The notes beneath the pieces were generated by a model that saw only the letters and a program-made list of their open reading frames with translations, made no database searches and had not been told where the DNA came from. 64,000 bases of DNA from Gottschalkiaceae bacterium SANA (lineage in GTDB: Bacteria; Bacillota; Clostridia; Tissierellales; GPF-1): the NCBI GenBank assembly GCA_036323355.1, contig AP028876.1:3348001-3412000 (forward strand). Reading direction: 5' to 3'. The position numbers were made by a program, and so were the translations under genes. This document shows positions 59,499-64,000 of the stretch, piece by piece. Numbering within the stretch: position 1 is the stretch's first letter; each line of letters opens with the position of its first letter.

Positions 59499-60920
59499 AT
59501 GCGAAAAATCGCGGTGTTACTTGCCGTTTTGGTTTTTATACCCATTTTATCCAGTTGCTCTAGTCCAGATCCCATTACACCAAATGACAACATCTATTTT
59601 TTACTGGTTGACCGCTTCTCTAATGGTGAAACGGAAACCACCGATGCGTTCTGGGACATCAATCCAAATGCACCCAAAGCCTATCACGGCGGAGACCTTC
59701 AAGGTGTCATTAAAAAACTTGATTACCTTCAAGATCTGGGGATCACCGCCATCTGGCTCTCCCCCCTTGCTGACAATGAAACCGGGGGATACCACGGCTA
59801 TTGGATTGAAGATTTCTACAAGGTAGAAGAACATTTCGGCACGATGGAAGACTTACAGTCCCTGGTCAAAGAAGCCCATGCCCGGAACATAAAAGTGATC
59901 CTTGACCATGTGGTCAATCACACTGGCTACAACAGCCCATGGCTAAAGGACGAGGAAAAAAGCCAATGGTACAACCCAAGAGCCGATATCATCAACTGGT
60001 CGGACCCCATTCAATTGGAAACCGGTTGGCTAGCCGGGCTTCCCGATCTGGATTTTTCTAATCCCGATGTGCAGTCCTTTATGATCGAAAATACCCTGTG
60101 GTGGATTGATGAAACCGGCGTCGATGGTTTCCGACTCGATACCATGCGCCATGTTCCCCATGAATTTTGGAAGAACTTCTCCATCGCTATAAAATCAAAA
60201 TATCCTGACTTCTACCTGATTGGCGAGGTTTGGTCCAATGATGTGAAACAATTGGAAAGCTATCACCAAGATGGCATAGACGGCCTAACCAACTACTCTC
60301 TCTACGAAGGTCTTCGTCAAGCCTTTTCCGATGGTGGTGAAAGCTACACCCTGATTCAAGCCCTTCGAAAGGAGGATCGCTTAAGCAAGCCGGATTGGAA
60401 CGGTCTCTTTATCGACAATCACGACAATGCAAGAATGATTTCAGTCGGTTCAAACGGTCAAGCCCATGTCAAGCAATCCCTGGCCTTTCTCTACACCTAT
60501 CCCACCATTCCCATCCTCTACTATGGAACTGAATTGGGATTAGAAGGTGGAAGCGACCCTGACAATCGTCGTGACATGCCTTGGGATCGCATGGATCAGC
60601 CACCTGCAATCTATCAATGGACCAAGGATTTAATCCGTCTGCGGCAATCCATTGTGTCAGAGGGAGATCCTGGATACCGGATACTCTCCTATGACCGCTA
60701 TGCTTTTGCATCCATCTTGGAAGCGGGAAATGAAAAACTAATTAGCATCTACAACCTGTTGAACAAGGAGAAACAATTTGAGGTCGACTTGAGAGCGGTT
60801 TCTGGCCTGAGTTTTCCGGTCACCCTCACCAATCCCATGAACGGCGAAAGTTACACCTTCGATACGCCTCTTCAAACCCTGACCCTGCCCCCAAAAGCAG
60901 TCATTCTTCTTCAGCCATAA
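59499..60920 (+). CDS. Lipoprotein GH13 alpha-amylase
   Basis: The 473-residue enzyme has a lipobox ILSSC (Cys20), so it is anchored on the outer face of the membrane. The GH13 motifs are complete: VILDHVVNHTG, GFRLDTMRH (nucleophile Asp), LIGEVW (acid Glu) and IDNHDN (stabilising Asp). It would cut starch or long dextrins into pieces taken up by MalEFG. Cyclomaltodextrinase or neopullulanase-type activity is also possible. AGGAGG precedes the ATG. Its promoter has LacI-type operators. Confidence 0.93.
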   Translation: MRKIAVLLAVLVFIPILSSCSSPDPITPNDNIYFLLVDRFSNGETETTDAFWDINPNAPKAYHGGDLQGVIKKLDYLQDLGITAIWLSPLADNETGGYHGYWIEDFYKVEEHFGTMEDLQSLVKEAHARNIKVILDHVVNHTGYNSPWLKDEEKSQWYNPRADIINWSDPIQLETGWLAGLPDLDFSNPDVQSFMIENTLWWIDETGVDGFRLDTMRHVPHEFWKNFSIAIKSKYPDFYLIGEVWSNDVKQLESYHQDGIDGLTNYSLYEGLRQAFSDGGESYTLIQALRKEDRLSKPDWNGLFIDNHDNARMISVGSNGQAHVKQSLAFLYTYPTIPILYYGTELGLEGGSDPDNRRDMPWDRMDQPPAIYQWTKDLIRLRQSIVSEGDPGYRILSYDRYAFASILEAGNEKLISIYNLLNKEKQFEVDLRAVSGLSFPVTLTNPMNGESYTFDTPLQTLTLPPKAVILLQP

Positions 60921-60948
60921 AAAAAACCCTCACAGTCGTGAGGGTTTT
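60921..60948 (+). terminator. Terminator of the amylase gene
   Basis: AACCCTCAC-AGTC-GTGAGGGTT flanked by A-rich and TTTT sequence, just after the stop. The rest of the gap to lacI (60949-61063) holds nothing recognised. Confidence 0.88.
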
Positions 60949-61063
60949 GCTTTACCATCTATTTCGTTTCTCGAACCCTAGCATATAAAACTTGCGATTG
61001 CGAAACGACAGCCCTACTTCTACAATCGTAGTTCTCATAGACATCGGCTTCCTAATCATAGCA

Positions 61064-62092
61064 TTACTTAATTGGCTTTTCCTTCACGCACGACGATGCT
61101 CGTTCAATAAATTCCGTGTCGATCAAACAATGTGTCACATCGCTCTTCTGCTTCAAATTCGTAATTAAAAGTTTCGCCGCTTCATAGCCCAAGGCTTCCG
61201 CTTTGATATCCACCGAAGAAATAGCAGGCGTTTTATATTCTGCCAAGATTGTATTGTTGAATCCTGTTAATGCCACCTCGTCTTTCTTCAATTCCACAAG
61301 GGCTTTCTGCGCCCCAAAAGCAATTAAGTCATCGGTTGTTACAATGGCATCTGGTCCCGCTTGACCAACCGATTCAAAAAGTGCCATGGTTGCTTCGTAT
61401 CCTGCCTTCTCCGTGTAAGCCCGTTCGATCACCCACTCAGGTTGATACGGAATTCCGTAATGTTTCAAGGCTTTTTGATAACCGCGCAAGCGATACCGGG
61501 TCACCACGAACTCATGAGGCCCCCCAATAAAGGCAATCTGTTTATGCCCCTTTTCCACAAGACTGGCAACGACTTCATACATGGCGTTGCTGTTGTTGTT
61601 GTCCACCCAAAGAATTTCATCTACATGGTCTTCCGGGGTTCCAATCACGACAAAGTGATGCTGATTAGCCCGCAAAAATTCAACACATCTATCATTTTCC
61701 CTGATCGTTGTCAGGATTACACCGTCCACCCATTTGCTTTGGAGCAGTTCGTCCAGCATTTTAATTTCCTGGTCTTCATGATCGGTATAGCTGTAGAGAA
61801 TATAGTAACCCGCCTTTTGTGCATACCGACTGATTCCCCGCATCACCTGTACATAAAATGGGTTCTGAAGCAAATCTTCATCATTATTGGGCAAAAGCAA
61901 GCCCAGTGTTCTTGTTGATTGATTGGCAAGTGACCTGGCAATCGCATTGGGACGATACTGCAGGGTTTTCATCGCCTCCGAGACTCGATCCTTGGTCGCT
62001 TGTGATATTTTGGGATGATCAGCAATGACACGGGAAACCGTCGAGGGGGAAACCCCCGCCATTTTTGCAACATCTTTTATTGTAGTCGGCAT
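61064..62092 (-). CDS. LacI-family regulator of the maltose locus
   Basis: The 342-residue repressor has the LacI HTH and hinge (TIKDVAKMAGVSPSTVSRVI, then a hinge helix with RPNAIARSLA) and a periplasmic-binding-like sugar domain. Its gene is within the maltose locus, and TGCAA-N4-TTGCA-type sites lie at GH65, malE, the amylase gene and lacI itself, so it is very likely MalR-like and autoregulated. The inducer, maltose or a dextrin, is inferred. Confidence 0.92.
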   Translation of the reverse strand: MPTTIKDVAKMAGVSPSTVSRVIADHPKISQATKDRVSEAMKTLQYRPNAIARSLANQSTRTLGLLLPNNDEDLLQNPFYVQVMRGISRYAQKAGYYILYSYTDHEDQEIKMLDELLQSKWVDGVILTTIRENDRCVEFLRANQHHFVVIGTPEDHVDEILWVDNNNSNAMYEVVASLVEKGHKQIAFIGGPHEFVVTRYRLRGYQKALKHYGIPYQPEWVIERAYTEKAGYEATMALFESVGQAGPDAIVTTDDLIAFGAQKALVELKKDEVALTGFNNTILAEYKTPAISSVDIKAEALGYEAAKLLITNLKQKSDVTHCLIDTEFIERASSCVKEKPIK

Positions 62093-62106
62093 AATTTATC
62101 CTCCGT

Positions 62107-62151
62107 GGTACCGTTTGCACTCATTATACCATGCATTCGTTTCTCCACAAA
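62107..62151 (-). promoter_or_regulatory. lacI promoter with operator-like sequence
   Basis: TATAAT (62123-62128) has a weak TTTGTG -35 at 62146-62151. Right after the -10 is GAGTGCAAACGGTACCA (62107-62122), an imperfect copy of the LacI-type operator, which suggests autoregulation. Confidence 0.65.
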
Positions 62152-62157
62152 ACAAAA

Positions 62158-62175
62158 ACTCCGGAAGCCCGGAGT
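62158..62175 (-). terminator. Terminator of the aldo/keto reductase gene
   Basis: ACTCCGG / CCGGAGT with a short loop, then TTTTTGTTTTG on the minus strand, six bases after the stop at 62181. Confidence 0.75.
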
Positions 62176-62180
62176 TTCAA

Positions 62181-63320
62181 TTATTCACCAAATGCCGCAA
62201 TGACTTTCTTCAATTCCTTTCGAATCTCAATTGCCTGCGGACAATGGGATTCGCAAAGTCCACATTCCACGCAATTCGAAGCTGCTTGAGAACTTCCTAG
62301 AAATTTAAGATAGTTGTTCTTCGCACCCTCTTGGTCCGAAAAGAGAAACGCATTGTTATAATACTCAAAACATCCTGGAATATCGACGCCATGCGGGCAA
62401 GGAAGGCAATATTTGCACCCCGTACAATCCACCTGGATCTTTTCATGCAAGATTTCTTGAACCTCTTTAAGAATATCAAGGTCCTCTTTCGACAAATTAC
62501 CAACTTGCCCGCGTTTTGCCGTCTCCACATTCTCCATAATTTGATCCAGATTCGACATGCCACTTAAAACCAAACTAACTTCTGGACGGTTCCACAGATA
62601 GCGAAGTCCCCATGCCGCAGCGGTTTTCTTCTCTTTACTCGTTTCAAACAGCGCCGTCGCCTCGGGTGGAAGGCTATCTACCAAGCGTCCGCCCCGCAAA
62701 GGCTCCATCACAATCACACTGAGTCCATGGCTGGCTGCAAATTCCAATCCTTCCATTCCTGCTTGATAGTTTTCATCCAGATAATTGAGTTGAATCTGAC
62801 AGAATTCCCAAGGATAAGCCTCAATAATTTCCTGAAAGAGATCAAAGCTGTCATGGAAGGAGAATCCCACATGACGGACCTTCCCCGATGCCAAGGCTGC
62901 ATCTAAAAAATCAAAAATACCATGCTCTTTCACTTGTGCCCATAATTTTTTCGTTAAGGTGTGCACCAAATAATAATCGATATGATCCGTTTGCAATCGT
63001 TCCAATTGTTGATCCAAATACTTGTCCATATCTTGGCGGGAATGAATCAGCCAGCTTGGCAATTTCGTCGCCAAATGAATCTGATCCCGAATCCCCAGGG
63101 CCTGAATCGCCCGCCCTACCACAGGCTCGCTCATCCCCCCATGGTAGGGCCAAGCTGTATCGATATAATTCACTCCACCTTCAACGGCCGCCCTCATCAT
63201 TTCCTGGACTTGTTTTTCATCAATTTCTTTCGTGCTTTCCCCTTGTAAAGGGAACCGCATACACCCCAAACCCAAAACAGAAACCGATGCATGATTTCTT
63301 CCAAATGCTCTATTCTCCAT
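62181..63320 (-). CDS. Aldo/keto reductase with C-terminal iron-sulfur domain
   Basis: The 379-residue protein has an aldo/keto reductase TIM barrel in the first ~280 residues, including YIDTAWPYHGGMSE (the catalytic Asp-Tyr region) and VGFSFHDS. A ferredoxin-like tail follows with CTGCKYCLPCP and CVECGLCESHCP, which likely bind two [4Fe-4S] clusters. Such fusions are common in anaerobes; the substrate is unknown. It overlaps the upstream GNAT gene by 11 bases. Confidence 0.92.
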   Translation of the reverse strand: MENRAFGRNHASVSVLGLGCMRFPLQGESTKEIDEKQVQEMMRAAVEGGVNYIDTAWPYHGGMSEPVVGRAIQALGIRDQIHLATKLPSWLIHSRQDMDKYLDQQLERLQTDHIDYYLVHTLTKKLWAQVKEHGIFDFLDAALASGKVRHVGFSFHDSFDLFQEIIEAYPWEFCQIQLNYLDENYQAGMEGLEFAASHGLSVIVMEPLRGGRLVDSLPPEATALFETSKEKKTAAAWGLRYLWNRPEVSLVLSGMSNLDQIMENVETAKRGQVGNLSKEDLDILKEVQEILHEKIQVDCTGCKYCLPCPHGVDIPGCFEYYNNAFLFSDQEGAKNNYLKFLGSSQAASNCVECGLCESHCPQAIEIRKELKKVIAAFGE

Positions 63321-63885
63321 CTTTCCACTCCCCTTTCCACTCTTCTCTTACAATCGCATAGTGAATATGATCTTCCCACTTCCCATAAATATTCAAGTAT
63401 CGTTTTGCAAGGCCTTCTTGTCGAAAGCCTAATTTCTCCACCACACGGCGGCTGGCCAAATTCCTTGGCATCACGTTCGCTTCAATCCGATGCAGATGAA
63501 GACGATCAAAAGCAAGGGGGATGGCCTCCCTCAAAGCCTCTGTCATCAAGCCTTTCCGCTCACAATCCTGATCCAAGCGATAGCCTAAAAAACAAGATTG
63601 AAAGGCACCACGTACCACATTGGCAAAACGAATGGAACCAATCACCCGCTGTGGCTTGCTCTTTTCAAAAAGCCACAGCCGCAAGGACTTTTCTTCCTTC
63701 CACTCCAAAAAATCATTTTTCATGACCTCTCTCTGCTTGGCCTTTGTGTAAAATATATCCGGCTGAATCGGCTCAAAGGGGGCTAAAAATGACTTGTTCC
63801 GTTGGAAGTAGGAAACGATTTCTGATAGGTCCTCAACGACTCCTGTTTTCAAAATCATGCGTTCTGTCTCAATTTGTATGGTCAT
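63310..63885 (-). CDS. GNAT-family N-acetyltransferase (RimJ/RimL-like)
   Basis: The 191-residue protein has the RimJ/RimL-type layout: IETERMILKT at the N-terminus, the acetyl-CoA loop RLDQDCERKGLMTEALREAI, and HRIEANVMPRNLASRRVVEKLGF near the end. It transfers acetyl to a protein N-terminus or a small amine. GGGAGGG precedes the ATG at 63885. Its start lies inside the end of the EAL gene, and its stop inside the aldo/keto reductase. Confidence 0.92.
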   Translation of the reverse strand: MTIQIETERMILKTGVVEDLSEIVSYFQRNKSFLAPFEPIQPDIFYTKAKQREVMKNDFLEWKEEKSLRLWLFEKSKPQRVIGSIRFANVVRGAFQSCFLGYRLDQDCERKGLMTEALREAIPLAFDRLHLHRIEANVMPRNLASRRVVEKLGFRQEGLAKRYLNIYGKWEDHIHYAIVREEWKGEWKDGE

Positions 63886-64000
63886 TGCTGCCCTCCCTGT
63901 GCATCTTATCAATTAAGCGAATCAAGGCTTCAATTTTCATCGGTCTCGCATAATAATAACCTTGAAGCAAACACTTCATTTCTGTCAAGAACTCCGCTTC
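63869..64000 (-). CDS. C-terminal end of an EAL-domain protein (partial)
   Basis: Only the last 43 codons are inside the window and the 5' part is cut off. The visible peptide contains CLLQGYYYARPMKIEALI, which matches the conserved QGY-x-FxxP end of EAL phosphodiesterase domains (c-di-GMP breakdown). The stop codon TGA lies 14-16 bases inside the GNAT gene, so the two genes overlap. Confidence 0.75.
   Translation of the reverse strand, partial: EAEFLTEMKCLLQGYYYARPMKIEALIRLIDKMHREGSNDHTN

Noticed and set aside
63869-63953. Plus-strand open frames at the right edge and across gene interiors
   Set aside because: They lack ribosome binding sites and are antisense to well-supported genes on the minus strand.
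1-64000. CRISPR arrays, insertion sequences, integrases or phage genes
   Set aside because: No regular repeat-spacer pattern, terminal inverted repeats with a transposase, or phage-type gene was found on either strand.

Overview
The window reads as a chromosomal segment of an anaerobic, low-to-mid GC Firmicute of the class Clostridia. The evidence is gene content and order, Gram-positive style Shine-Dalgarno sites, a methionine T-box, a lysine L-box riboswitch, a ferredoxin, a two-subunit class I fumarase and a probable selenoprotein. A Fusibacter/Acidaminobacter-like or Alkaliphilus-like clostridium is a guess only. No transposon, phage or CRISPR array was seen.

Layout. The backbone is the origin-proximal housekeeping block known from Bacillus subtilis, read on the minus strand from right to left: tRNA-Ser, SRP RNA, dnaX, ybaB, recR, a speA-like decarboxylase, tmk, darA, holB, ricT, trmN6-like, rsmI, then (abrB on the plus strand) metG with its T-box, tatD, rnmV, rsmA(ksgA) and, after a long insertion, veg and ispE. 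Extra genes sit inside it: a fumarase pair with two small membrane proteins, a DUF2207-like protein, and between rsmA and veg a ~13 kb metal/thiol module. That module holds lplA, glutaredoxin, feoA-feoB with a Cys-rich partner, a polysaccharide deacetylase, a CDF exporter, ccdA-tlpA, two HesB-like proteins, copA-copZ-csoR, recX and corA.

The most notable content is in that module. One HesB-like gene (11412-11717) has an in-frame UGA exactly where its neighbouring paralogue has Cys, followed by a plausible bacterial SECIS hairpin, so it is very likely a selenoprotein missed by plain ORF calling. Four promoters (copA, the Sec HesB, ccdA-tlpA, glutaredoxin) carry similar G/C-rich inverted repeats of the TACCC...GGGTA type recognised by the CsoR family. 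This suggests one regulon joining copper export, periplasmic/extracytoplasmic thiol chemistry, a HesB selenoprotein and glutaredoxin.

Right of the tRNA (38.6-49 kb) lie a large PEP-synthase/rifampin-phosphotransferase-like enzyme with a TetR repressor, a split permease of the ArsP/YraQ type behind a palindromic operator, a Nudix hydrolase, an ACT protein, two membrane proteins of unknown role (one with a degenerate J domain plus SH3b), a flavodoxin-like reductase and a DMT transporter.

From 49 to 62 kb there is a coherent maltose/maltodextrin locus: beta-phosphoglucomutase, GH65 maltose-type phosphorylase, short alpha-glucan phosphorylase, GH31 alpha-glucosidase, MalE-MalF-MalG importer, a lipoprotein GH13 amylase and a LacI-type regulator with matching TGCAA-N-TTGCA operators at four promoters. 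Outside, the amylase cuts starch; MalEFG imports dextrins, using an ATPase encoded elsewhere; inside, two phosphorylases and GH31 release G1P and glucose. The window ends with an iron-sulfur aldo/keto reductase, a GNAT acetyltransferase and the C-terminus of an EAL-domain protein.
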